Assembly: GCA_963698165.1 (NCBI GenBank)
Contig: CAVOPT010000007.1
Span: 620,001-684,000, forward strand
Length of the DNA stretch: 64,000 nucleotides
Direction of reading: 5' to 3'
Source: JAAYUJ01 sp963698165
Lineage (GTDB): Bacteria; Desulfobacterota; Syntrophobacteria; Syntrophobacterales; Syntrophobacteraceae
Position 1 is the stretch's first letter. Every line of letters starts with the position of its first letter. Positions 36,201-44,432 of the stretch are shown here, piece by piece. The position numbers and the translations under genes were made by a program. The notes beneath the pieces were generated by a model, which made no database searches, was not told where the DNA came from, and saw nothing but the letters and a program-made list of their open reading frames with translations.

Positions 36201-36782
36201 GATGACGAAATAAAAGATAAGGCCCAGGCTTCCGCCGTTGCCTTCCATCCGCAGCAGGACCGGTGGGCAACCGGCGGTTATGATGGCAAGCTCCAGCTCT
36301 GGGACTTTTCCGGAAGTCCTGTCGCGACAGTCGAACTAACGGATGCTGCACGTGAGGGCCCCAAAGACTTCACCGACATCGCTTTCAGCCCGGATGGCAG
36401 GGTGATCGCCGCACTAGCCGGGCGTTGGGTGTACTTGTGGCCGGTCGAAGCCTTTGAGCGCCGACAATCCGAGCCAAGTGCCACTATCACCATCGAAGGT
36501 AAACGTTATTGCGATTCGATCGCCTATAGCTCCGACGGCAAGCAACTTGCGGTCGCCTGCAAAGACGCCGGGGTCCGAATCTACGACACGGCCAACCTCA
36601 AGCCTGTCAAGACAATCACGGTTCACAAGAACGCCGTGAGCGGTGTGGCTTTCAGCCCGGATGGGAAAACGCTGGCGACCGCCAGTCTCGACAAGACCTT
36701 TCACGTCTCGCCTCTGCGTTTCGACGATTTGTACGAGGCGGCCAACCGTCTGTGGAATACGACCTCCGGCGAGAAGCCGTAG
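33237..36782 (+). CDS. nSTAND NTPase with TM segment and 14 WD40 repeats
   Basis: The 1181-residue protein has an N-terminal novel-STAND NTPase domain (about 12-400) with the typical lead YVGLQPFEEADREFFFGRE. Walker A GSSGVGKSS is at 51-59 and Walker B LVLLDQFEEYF at about 133-143. A hydrophobic helix follows (about 436-456). From about 515 to the C-terminus I count 14 WD40 repeats (AFSPDG ... KIWDL type), enough for two seven-bladed propellers. STAND proteins are switch ATPases that oligomerise when a sensor domain binds its trigger. The four-base overlap with the SIR2 gene argues for a two-component effector/sensor system. Confidence 0.85.
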   Translation: MTSGEGDRRPCPYVGLQPFEEADREFFFGRERDQRVIISNLLASPLTILYGSSGVGKSSVLMAGVVPQLRRERSKTPVVVFRNWVDRGFQLALTRACIEAVWTNGVDQPKPAESLPLDEILRACCEAAHEKVLVLLDQFEEYFLYHPKSSDPESFEVQFARAVNRDDVDAGFLIALRDDGLSKLDRFHERIPNLLSNRLRLKHLDAAGAAVAIRNPLAVWNDKHAASQPPISIEEDLVGELIQQVRIGRVLAGGHGGSGAERAEEGYIEAPFLQLVMVRLWEEEMRAGSNALRRETLDRLKGAREIVRTHLDNVMSSLDATSQAVCASFFDRLVTPTGSKVACGGEDLARWAGDLAPRVPAVLGSLSRDRILRTVAVPDNPQATRYEIFHDVLAPAILDWRRRHVEGEERALAVKKAREQAAKRALRQWLVALATMTVIAIAGWVFASWEKLRFKADQKAAESIYNALFNAEIGFNLAMEAVEATAPFGMSPTSAARLGLQPTSAAEDALRQAIQPSRLEWTLPIGAEAFDIAFSPDGRRLATAAKDKTVKIWDLATGHPQPTQLTLQHSAWVRDVAFLPAGDRLVTAANDTAYLWALDDPKTPRRSFLQGSPIYGLAVSRDGSRLATAGNGSGKGRVIKVWDLEAPGHDPQPVATIDVAGAWVMGLAFSPDGCCLATACVERGKAERTSASIWSIKTQEEILRVPLKVASDAVAFTPDGKSLVTASRDARLRVWQPAGDKLASLLAERSEAAAPVDTAASSGPAAIIWNERILAGHDNSVRNIDVSPGGPGVASRIASAGWDETAKIWDTETGENLLTLTGHKGSVAAVEFSPNGRHLATASRDGTVKFWNIEGHHTNTVTSIAFSPDGKTIATGSSDWTAKLWDLSGGTPRLLQTLQGHTNQIYRLAFNPAGTSLATAGFDNSVKLWDVGSGTEIRTLQKHKDQLRGVAFSPDGKRLASVGADGYGWLYDLESPDIPAIRVTHDRTDDEIKDKAQASAVAFHPQQDRWATGGYDGKLQLWDFSGSPVATVELTDAAREGPKDFTDIAFSPDGRVIAALAGRWVYLWPVEAFERRQSEPSATITIEGKRYCDSIAYSSDGKQLAVACKDAGVRIYDTANLKPVKTITVHKNAVSGVAFSPDGKTLATASLDKTFHVSPLRFDDLYEAANRLWNTTSGEKP

Positions 36783-37199
36783 CGACCGTCAGCCGCCCAT
36801 GCGCCTGGCAGCTGAAGGCGAAAATCCAGTTGGACGAATCCGGCTCATTCCAACGGTTCGTCACTCAGCTACGTTTCGCCCGAAATGACGGAGAAGCATC
36901 CCCGCGCAACATCCTCGAATCTTTCCAGCCTTATTTCAGCTAGTTCCGAAGCGTGGCCAGAATATGTTTCACCTGTTCTTGCTACAGCTCAATCAGATAA
37001 AGGGACCGATCAGGAATCCTCTGGGTAGGTGGAAGGTGATATTTCAGTGCAGTCCTTCATGCCACTTCGGGCACCCGAAATGATGAAAAGCTTTGAATCC
37101 ACCGCAGAGGGCGCAGAGATTCTATTTGTACAAATTGTTCGCTCAGCGATCTCAACGTGCTCAGCGGTAAAATAACCTTTCAGTGCGGGATCCAATTCA
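36783..37199. other. Intergenic region with dispersed repeat copy D
   Basis: No gene seen in this 417-bp stretch between two convergent genes. The strand-minus ORF here has no family features. The right half is repeat copy D. Confidence 0.4.
37076..37171. repeat. Dispersed CGCAGAG repeat, copy D
   Basis: It begins with CGAAATGATGAAAAGCTTTG, then ATCCACCGCAGAGGGCGCAG, and ends with CAACGTGCTCAGCGGTAAAA. It is the best match to copy B, and its right half matches the partial copy F at 55731-55764. Confidence 0.65.
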
Positions 37200-37670
37200 T
37201 CAAGTGCGTTTCGCTTCCAAAGCCTGTTTTGATGTGGATGACCAGCGGGCGTGCTCTTGAGAGACGTTCTCTTCCACGCGCTCAGCCAGCAGACGCAGGG
37301 CTTCTTTGGGATCAACATCACGGTAATGGCCGCCCTGGGACAGGAAGAGATATTTTTCGTGCTTGAGACGCTCCGCCGTAGCCCGGTACTCCAACCATTG
37401 GGGGCCGAATTGGTTGAGTTGCTGGACCCCTTCAAAAACAGCAATCAAAGCCCCGAACACGGCAGTCACCCACTTGCTCCATTCTCCCCCAGCCATGGCC
37501 ACCACCGGAATCAGCGCCGCGAGGCTGAGCTGAGATATTCTCAATGTTTTGTACCATTTTTTGGTCTTGCTGCTCTTCGTATCATACCACTGCAACTGAT
37601 CCTCCAACCGCAGCCAGGCGGGGCGGTTTTTCAGTTCTTCGAGGCCAAACGCATCCGTGTCACTGTTCAT
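37200..37670 (-). CDS. DUF4231 two-transmembrane protein (SLATT-like)
   Basis: The 156-residue protein has a charged N-terminus, two hydrophobic helices (about 47-61 and 66-82; SLAALIPVVAMAGG and VTAVFGALIAVFEG) and a helical, charged C-terminal half. This is the DUF4231/SLATT layout. SLATT-type 2TM domains are proposed membrane effectors in bacterial conflict systems. GGAG precedes the ATG. It lies 58 nt behind the orphan tail of a WD40 protein (37729-37851), and the STAND-WD40 gene ends 417 bp away on the other strand. Confidence 0.8.
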   Translation of the reverse strand: MNSDTDAFGLEELKNRPAWLRLEDQLQWYDTKSSKTKKWYKTLRISQLSLAALIPVVAMAGGEWSKWVTAVFGALIAVFEGVQQLNQFGPQWLEYRATAERLKHEKYLFLSQGGHYRDVDPKEALRLLAERVEENVSQEHARWSSTSKQALEAKRT

Positions 37671-37728
37671 GGCAATCTCCAGGGGGAAATGGTTGTTGGG
37701 GAAAATAAGCGCTCAGGCCAGCCTGGTC

Positions 37729-37851
37729 TCATTCCTCCGGGCTCGGCAGGTCCTGGCAGAGGGGCTGATAAGGCTCGCCGCCCATATATTGGCGCCATTC
37801 TTCCCGGGTCAAGTTGCGATTGGGCATGTGGCAGCCACGGGATTCCACGAT
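37729..37851 (-). pseudogene. Orphan C-terminal tail of a WD40-repeat signalling protein
   Basis: Minus-strand codons from 37851 encode about 40 residues containing PNRNLTREEWRQYMGGEPY and ending LPSPEE before TGA at 37731-37729. The NRNLT-E-W-x-Y-x-G-EPY motif is the usual end of bacterial TIR- or STAND-linked WD40 proteins; the TIR-WD40 protein here has ANRNLT at the same place. An in-frame TGA lies just upstream, and no repeats precede it. The body of the gene has therefore been deleted, leaving only its end in front of the DUF4231 gene. Confidence 0.65.
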
Positions 37852-38034
37852 TCAAAGATTAAACGGATATCCCGAACATGTTGCCATCAGGCCTTAAGGC
37901 CAAGCTATGCGCTACAATGGATTTCTCGGATAAAGGTCGGTCAGCAGGTTTCGAGCGGGACAAGTCCCACAAGATGATCGCTTTTCTTTCATCCCTTGAA
38001 GCTATACTCGTTAAGGTTAAAGAACTTAACCTTT

Positions 38035-38098
38035 CACCGCGGAGGACGCGGAGATGATAAAGCGTTATCCTCTGCGGTCTCGGCGGGCTCTGCGGTAT
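38035..38098. repeat. Dispersed CGCGGAG palindrome, copy E
   Basis: CACCGCGGAGGACGCGGAG and CTCTGCGGTCTCGGCGGGCT / CTCTGCGGT form an imperfect hairpin. It lies directly at the 3' end of the small gene at 38103. Confidence 0.55.
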
Positions 38099-38102
38099 GG
38101 GT

Positions 38103-38279
38103 CTACAGTTCAAATCCTTCTGTATAATGCTTCGCAGACGGTTTTTTCGAATCAAAAGCTCCAACATCCTCCAGAAAATCAAGGTAGGCAGCAAGGTCCT
38201 CCGGTTCATTGGAGCAGGGCGTCCGCAAGGCGGCAAGGTCCTCAGCCGTCACAGGAAGATCCGTTTCAAGCATCAGCAT
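38103..38279 (-). CDS. Small acidic protein overlapping the nucleotidyltransferase gene
   Basis: The start at ATG 38279 (or 38273) lies inside the end of the nucleotidyltransferase gene and gives 58 residues rich in Asp, Glu and Leu (TAEDLAALRTPCSNEPEDLA). AAAGGAAAAG precedes it. It overlaps the upstream gene by 14 nt, which suggests translational coupling and a joint function. Family not recognised; paired small genes of this kind are common in nucleotidyltransferase modules, some of them toxin-antitoxin-like. Confidence 0.55.
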   Translation of the reverse strand: MLMLETDLPVTAEDLAALRTPCSNEPEDLAAYLDFLEDVGAFDSKKPSAKHYTEGFEL

Positions 38280-38814
38280 TTGCTTTTCCTTTCCCAGTGA
38301 GTTCCTGGTATTTTTCAAGCTGACCGTATCTTTCGAAGTAACCGCGCACTTCGGTCAGGTCTATTTCCGGCAGGCGGAGAAGCTGCTGAATGTCCGCCAT
38401 CTCCCGGTAAGTTCTGTCCGGGTCATTTTTCATGGCAAAGACCTTGAGCGCAATGAGGTGCTCAGCCTTGACTACCGGAACATAGAAATCCTCCAGGAGC
38501 AGTAGCGACTTGCATTGAGAAAAGACTGCCTCCGCCGTCTCAGCCTCTACGTACACGAAATCGAGTCTTCCGAACCCTGGAATGGGATGAACATGATTGG
38601 AGAACCCGGTAGAACGATGAACGGTCTCATATCCCATGGCTTCCAGATGCCGAACGATCTTTTCCTGATTTCCAGCCCGCACTAGAAAATCGACGTCCTG
38701 GGTGGCCCGCACATACCCATACGCCTTAAGGGCAAAAGCGCCGATGAGAGCACAATCGATCTTTTCCGTACTAAAAAAATCCATCAGTGTCTTCAGGACA
38801 ACTTTTAGCTTCAC
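38266..38814 (-). CDS. Nucleotidyltransferase-fold protein
   Basis: The 182-residue protein, starting GTG 38814, matches the minimal nucleotidyltransferase fold seen in AbiEii-like and related proteins. It has CALIGAFALKAYGYVRATQDVDFLV with the Gly motif and the DxD metal site, and a later Asp (RLDFVYVE). A helical C-terminal half follows (KVFAMKNDPDRTYREMADIQ). Members can nucleotidylate RNA or protein partners. It overlaps the small gene downstream. The position in the accessory island suggests a toxin-antitoxin or defence role, not shown. Confidence 0.75.
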   Translation of the reverse strand: MKLKVVLKTLMDFFSTEKIDCALIGAFALKAYGYVRATQDVDFLVRAGNQEKIVRHLEAMGYETVHRSTGFSNHVHPIPGFGRLDFVYVEAETAEAVFSQCKSLLLLEDFYVPVVKAEHLIALKVFAMKNDPDRTYREMADIQQLLRLPEIDLTEVRGYFERYGQLEKYQELTGKGKANADA

Positions 38815-39116
38815 GGCACGATTCTCCGCTTACTGTCCTACGATCAGCAACCTTAACAAACCGGAAGACTTCCCAGCGGCACCTCAACATTAATCGAGGA
38901 ACGGACCTGCCGATCCTTTCCAGCCGGTCCACAGAGAGGCAACAAGAAAGAAGATACGAGATCATCGTATCATAAAAAGGAAATTCTAAAGCGATTGTTC
39001 TATATGAATAAGCAACACTGGCCAGCTCGGATTTTTTGACAGTAAAACTTTAGTATTCTAGATTGGTAATGATGGCAATCGGTTGGGAAATGGATTCTTT
39101 CCAGGAGGATGCGGTC

Positions 39117-39680
39117 ATGACAGAACCGGCGAAATGGAAAGCCACCTATGACGATCTCTGCAGCATTCCGGAGAACATGATTGGCGAGATCATTGACGGT
39201 GAGCTCATTGTTACTCCGAGGCCGGCCAGGAGGCATGTCCATGCTGCGTCCGCGCTTGGGGGAGAAATTTTGCCACCTTATCAGTGGGGTCGTGGCGGCG
39301 GCCCCGGCGGCTGGATCATCTATCACGAGCCGGAGCTGCACCTGGCTAGCGATGTGCTGGTTCCGGATTTGGCGGGGTGGAGAAAGGAGAGACTTTTGAT
39401 CTTGCCGGAAGAACACCGCTTCACGATCGCTCCCGATTGGGTATGCGAGGTTCTTTCTCCTGGCAGCGCGCGAAATGACAGAATGAAGAAGATGCGCATA
39501 TATGCGCGGGATGAGGTTAAGTTCGCCTGGCTGATTGATCCCATGCTGAAGATGCTGGAAGCATTCCAGCTCGAATCCGGAAGGTGGGTAGTTTTGGGGG
39601 TGTACGCCGAAAACGACAAGGTGCGAACGGAGCCGTTTCAAGAAATTGAAATCGAGCTCGGTGGTCTGTGGGTGGAATAA
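39117..39680 (+). CDS. Uma2 family endonuclease (DUF820)
   Basis: I start at ATG 39117, which follows AGGAGG; the frame is open 18 codons earlier but without a site. The 187-residue protein matches the Uma2/DUF820 restriction-endonuclease-like fold: EIIDGELIVTPRP at the front, then VPDLAGWR and DWVCEVLSPGSARND with the Glu/Asp active-site residues, then KMRIYARDEVKFAWLIDP. The family is widespread in accessory and mobile DNA, and its biological role is poorly known. It stands alone between the nucleotidyltransferase module and a MITE-like element. Confidence 0.85.
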   Translation: MTEPAKWKATYDDLCSIPENMIGEIIDGELIVTPRPARRHVHAASALGGEILPPYQWGRGGGPGGWIIYHEPELHLASDVLVPDLAGWRKERLLILPEEHRFTIAPDWVCEVLSPGSARNDRMKKMRIYARDEVKFAWLIDPMLKMLEAFQLESGRWVVLGVYAENDKVRTEPFQEIEIELGGLWVE

Positions 39681-39693
39681 CACAAGCGAACAT

Positions 39694-39882
39694 GGGGTCA
39701 GGCTTGCGATATGATAATTTATGCGGGTCGTTGGGCAGGAAGGATCGGTAACGGAAATCTCATGTCCGTCGCCGGCGGAGCTGCGAGAGCAGCTCTGATC
39801 GTTTTTCGCTGCTATCCGGGCCGGCAACGATGTTGGCCGTGATGTCCATGGGTGCAATAGGCAATATTGCAGGCCTGACCCC
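39694..39882. mobile_element. MITE-like element with 14-bp inverted ends
   Basis: GGGGTCAGGCTTGC at 39694-39707 and GCAGGCCTGACCCC at 39869-39882 are inverted ends with 13 of 14 matches. GGGGTCAGGC-type ends often flank IS200/REP-type transposase units. The 160-bp interior has no transposase, so it is a non-autonomous remnant. Confidence 0.5.
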
Positions 39883-40002
39883 GGGTTCCCTGGTCAAAGT
39901 CAGGAGACTGCCCTAACACATGCCGCTCGTCCTTGTCCGTCATTTCCGACTGCGCTGGAATAACGTTGTGCGGCTGGTCTCAGACAGTCTCCCAGGTACT
40001 CC

Positions 40003-43000
40003 TTATTCCACAATGAGCTGGTAAGTAAAATCGAGGCTGAAGGGCAATTGGGGGAACGTTCCTTTGAAGTTGAGGATATGCACGCCTTTCGGAAGTGGTT
40101 TGAGCATCACACAAACGCCATCATCGACCCCGAGGTAGGTTCGGGCAACAATCTCCACTTCACCACGGCTCACCGGGATTTCCGCAGCGCTTTCCGCTCT
40201 CAACTCCCCGGCTTCGCCCGTGTGGCGCGGCAGATAAATCCTGAAGGTCGTTCCTTTCCCCGGTTCGCTGTAGACGTTGATGAACCCGTTGTTCTGCTTG
40301 ACAATGCCGTAGACCATGGCAAGTCCTAGTCCGGTACCCTCGTCCACGTCCTTTGTAGTAAAAAAGGGTTCGAAGATGCTGTCGAGTGTTTTCTTGTCCA
40401 TGCCGCGGCCGTTGTCCCTGAGGGCCAGAAGGACAAACTCACCGGGAACAAAACCGACATGATCGGCGCAATAGGCCTCGTCGAAGGTCACCTTGTTCGT
40501 CTCGATGGTGACCTTGCCCACTCCGGCAATGGCGTCCCGCGCGTTGACTCAGAGATTGGCCAGGATCTGATCGATCTGTGCGGGATCCATTTTTACCGGC
40601 CACAATTGGGCCCCGGGAAGCCAGGCCAGATCGATGTCTTCGCCCATCAACCGCCGGAGCATTCTGAATATGCTTTCCACGATCTCGTTCAGGTCGGGCA
40701 CCTTGGGACTGATCGTCTGCTTGCGGGCAAAGGCAAGCAACTGCCGAGTGATTTGAGTGGAACGTTTGGCGGCGTTGAGTATTTCCTTGAGGTCGCAATG
40801 CAGGGGATCATTGGGGCCCGCCTTGTCCATGACCAGCTCCGTATAACCGATGATCACACTCAGCATATTCTTGTAATCGTGCGCAACTCCTCCGGCCAGC
40901 CGGCCGACGGACTCCATCTTCTGGCCCTGGACCAACTGCGCCGGCAGTTTTTCCCACTCCTCCCCGATCCGCATGCGCTCCGTGACGTCGTTCACCAGCA
41001 CCATCTCGGCCCGGCGCTGGTCGAACAGCAGCACATGGGAGGTGATCTCGACTTGGATGACGTTGCCGTCCTTTCTAATGTGTCGCCAGATCTTGACCAT
41101 GTCCAGGCCGTCGCTCACACGGGCGACATTGTCCAATAGCTGCGGCACGTCCTCGGCGGGGCGGATGTCCTTGACGGTCATGGAGAGAAACTCATCGCGG
41201 CTGTACCCGTAATGCGAGATCGCCGCGTCGCTTACCGCCAGGAACGCGAGGGAATCCACATCGTAGACCCACATGGGATGCGGGTTCGAGACGAATAGTT
41301 CGCGGTAGCGCGCCTCGCTCTCGCGCAGCGTCTCCTCGGCCTGTTTGCGCTCGGTGACATCGGCGGCCATGCTGATGACCACGCGCCGGCCGTCGGGAAG
41401 CGGGCCCAATGGGGTCGAACTGAATTCCCACACCCGTCGGGAGCCGTCTTTGCAAATGATCTCGAATTCTCCCTCGGACTTGCGGTCAGTTAAATCGTAA
41501 ATGTCGGCGATTAACGACCGCACCTCTTCGCTTCCTCCACCAAAAGCCAGCGAGACCCAATCGGCGATGGTTGCAATCTCGCTGCCGGCATGCCCTGTAA
41601 TGTCTTTCCAGGCACGGCTGAGTGCCAGGATCTGGCCGTCTTCGGCGTGGATCATGATTGGAAAGGGGGCGTCCTCTAAGGCGCGTCGAAATCTTTTCTC
41701 ACTTTCCTCCAGGTCGGTTTCCGCCTTGATGCGCGCTCGGACGTCGCGAGCGAAAAGCAGGGATGCGTCGCAACCTTCGAATTCGAAGGGCACTGCGGCC
41801 ACTTCCACTGGAATCGCTTCGCCCTTGAGAGAAATCATCGTCTCGATGACTGTGTCCACCGGCTTGCGCTCTTTGTTGAGCACACGAATCCGCTCGCGGA
41901 CCTGGTCATGATCGTCGGGATGAAACCGTTCCAGGACAGGCCTGCCCACGATGTCCGAGGCCGACTCGGCTTCCAGCAGGCGGATGCAGGCCTGGTTCAC
42001 ATAAGCGAACCGGGTGTTGTTCTGGATAAAGATCGCCTCGAGCGCGCCTTCCGCCAGGGAGCGGAATTGCTTTTCGCTTTCCCTGATCGTCTTCTCGATC
42101 CGCTTGCGCTCCGTGATGTCCTCCATTGCCCCCATGAGCCCGATAATCCTGCCGTCGGCATCACGAATCGGGGCCGCCGAAAGACTCCCATCGAAGAGAG
42201 TACCGTCCTGTTTCACCCGGACCACTTCCATACCGACAAAGGCTTGCCCCCCTGCCAGTTGTGCGCACAGGCCGGCGAATTCCTCCTGCTTGTCCCGGGG
42301 AACGATGGGAAGGGGCCTGCCCATGACCTCCTCGGCCGCCCAGCCGAAAATTCGCTCTGCCGAGGCGTTCCAGGTCGATACCCGTCCTTCCAGGTCGATG
42401 CTGTAGACCGCTACGGGCGAGCAGGCAATCAGGATTCGCTGATACTCCTCCCTCTCCCGCAGTTCCGCCGTCCGGCGAGCCACCTGCTTGCGCAAAGACC
42501 ACGACCACAGAAGAAACGCCAGGAGGAGCAGGAGCAAGGGGGTAACGACAACTGCAGCGTACCGGAGGATGGTGACCAGACTTGGCGGCGAACCCTCGTA
42601 GACTCCCATCCATTTCTCATGGATGCGCCGATATTCGCCGGTTTCCTCAAGCACCTTCAGCCCTTAGCCAAGCTGCGCCAGGAGGGCCTTCTGGTTTTGC
42701 GGCACGGCATAACAGTACTCAGGGGAAAGGAGCGGACGCCCGCCGACGGTCAGGTTGTCCCAGCCGTGTTTCTTGATCCAGTACATGGCGGTCCGCCGGG
42801 ATACCAGAGCGCAATCGTGCCGGCCCTGGGCCAGTTCCCGCAAGGCGTCCTCCTGTGTATCAACGATGGCAAGCTGATCCTGGAGTCCGTTGTCCGCCGC
42901 GAAGTCGTGCATGATGTCGACCTGTTGCACGATGATCCGCCTGCTCTTCAAATCACCCTCCGTGGTTGGGGGAGTGCCCTCACCCTTGCGCACGACGCCG

Positions 43001-43704
43001 ACGTAATGATTCACCGTATGCAGAGCCGTGAAGTCGAACGTCAAATCCCGCTCGGGGGAGTAGAGCATGCCTTGAATCGCATCGATCTCGCCCCTGGTCA
43101 ACTGCTGTCGAATTTCCGCCCAGGGACCGAGGCGAATCTCGATGTCGAGGCCCACCTCCTGGGCGATGGCTCGCGTGAGTTCGACGTTGTAGCCGGCAGG
43201 GCGTCCATTCTCATCCAGATACTCATAGGGCGGATAGTTGTGGTCCCCGCCGATGACGATCCGGCGATGAGACGGCAGTTCCAGAGCAGCGAACCACTTG
43301 GCGTGGAGGTGGCGGTAGGTTCCGTCCGCCATCACCGGGGCGAGTCCTTCGTTGAGAAGGGCCAGCGTATCGCGGTCGCCCTCTTTCACGGCAAAGCAGA
43401 AATCCTGGCGGAATCCATCGATGGGTTTGTTGACGACCAACAGGTTCGCAAGCCCGCTTTCCTGGATGAGGCGCAGCGCCACAAGACGCTGAATGACCAC
43501 GGCGTCGTGGCGGCCTTCGGATAGCTCATGAAGGGCCTCCTCAAAGGTGTCCGTCGTGTGGATCTGGATCCCGCGATCCTCCCGCCGCAGGAATTCCTCG
43601 GCGTTGTCGCCTTTCATGACAGCGACCCGCCGCCCCCTGAGGTCGTTCAGGTTCTGAATATCAGCCGTGCCTGTTCGAACAACGATGGCGCCATGAAGGG
43701 ACAT
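40003..43704 (-). pseudogene. Hybrid-type sensor histidine kinase, broken
   Basis: One reading frame spans the region. It starts inside the first of two tandem SBP_bac_3 sensor domains (to 42664), then a TM segment and multiple PAS domains, then HisKA (ESVGRLAGGVAHDYKN) and HATPase (DNGRGMD, GTGLGLA). It is disabled by TAA at 42666-42664, between the sensor domain and the TM segment, and by TGA at 40551-40549, where the N box reads LANL-stop-VNARDAI. The N-terminal part of the first sensor domain is missing. The 3' end runs, after SRGE, into about 45 residues (LKPLPKGVHILNFKG) that resemble the end of an unrelated secreted protein, and no receiver domain follows. The two open parts are 40549-42654 and 42664-43704. 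Confidence 0.8.
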
Positions 43705-43904
43705 TTAGGGAAAGGTGAGGGGGCTCGTCTCTGGCAAACCCCTCACCTCACTCCTCTCCTCCAATCGGGGGCGATGGAGCTTCAAAGTTTCGATGAAGTT
43801 GTAAGCACCCGCCTGAAGCTCCAAGTTAGGCAATAGCTCAACGGCTCCAGCCTGATACTCATCCCCCAGTCGAGTGCCCACAAGTGCTGCAGGCAAACCC
43901 GGCA

Positions 43905-44432
43905 CTATCTCAGTTCCAATGGCACCATTGGGCCATCGCCTTTTTTTACACCCAGCCGAATGGGCCGGGGTGGGCCTTTTTTCGGAATCGTGAGTTCCAC
44001 CCACAGTTCTTCGTCCGGCGGGCGAAGCGAGGGATCGGGGATGTGCTCGGTGATGAAAAACGCCACGGGTTTATCCAGCACGGCCAACTCTTGATCTTGA
44101 CGTTGCAGAAACTGGACGTGCATATCGGAAGGGTCGTAAGCGCGCTCTTGAGGATTCGCTTCGGCCACCAGCCGGCCCTCTTCGACGCGCAGGACTACTG
44201 ATTGCGACGGATTCCAGCCTGGCCCTGGTTTTGTTTTCTGGATTCCGCGTGGCTCTACGACGAGTTGTAGGCGGACGTAACGACCCCGAATTGGAAGGTT
44301 CGGATCGTAGGGGGCGGCGAGCGCCCACACGCGGGGCCGCGTCGCCCGGTCGTATAGGAGTTTGACACCGAGCGACGCCACCAAGCCAACGTGCACTACG
44401 GCAATCACCACTCCCTTGACCCAGGGTTTCAT
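43905..44432 (-). CDS. GDYXXLXY-type periplasmic/membrane protein
   Basis: The 175-residue protein starts at ATG 44432, overlapping the stop of the DUF2157 gene as ATGA. It has one N-terminal membrane helix (IAVVHVGLVASLGVKLL) and a soluble domain with RGRYVRLQL, a variant of the GDYxxLxY motif with Arg for Asp. Members normally sit next to DUF2157 or DUF4401 membrane proteins, as here. The function is unknown. The long upstream extension of the frame is antisense to nothing useful and has no start signal. Confidence 0.75.
   Translation of the reverse strand: MKPWVKGVVIAVVHVGLVASLGVKLLYDRATRPRVWALAAPYDPNLPIRGRYVRLQLVVEPRGIQKTKPGPGWNPSQSVVLRVEEGRLVAEANPQERAYDPSDMHVQFLQRQDQELAVLDKPVAFFITEHIPDPSLRPPDEELWVELTIPKKGPPRPIRLGVKKGDGPMVPLELR

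Noticed and set aside
40549..40551. Selenocysteine codon in the sensor kinase
   Set aside because: Not annotated as a selenoprotein: the same reading frame has a TAA, a missing sensor start and a foreign 3' end, so decay is more likely. It is kept only as a finding to check.
41908..43524. 538-codon plus-strand ORF
   Set aside because: Antisense to the broken sensor kinase; high GC keeps it open, no domains.
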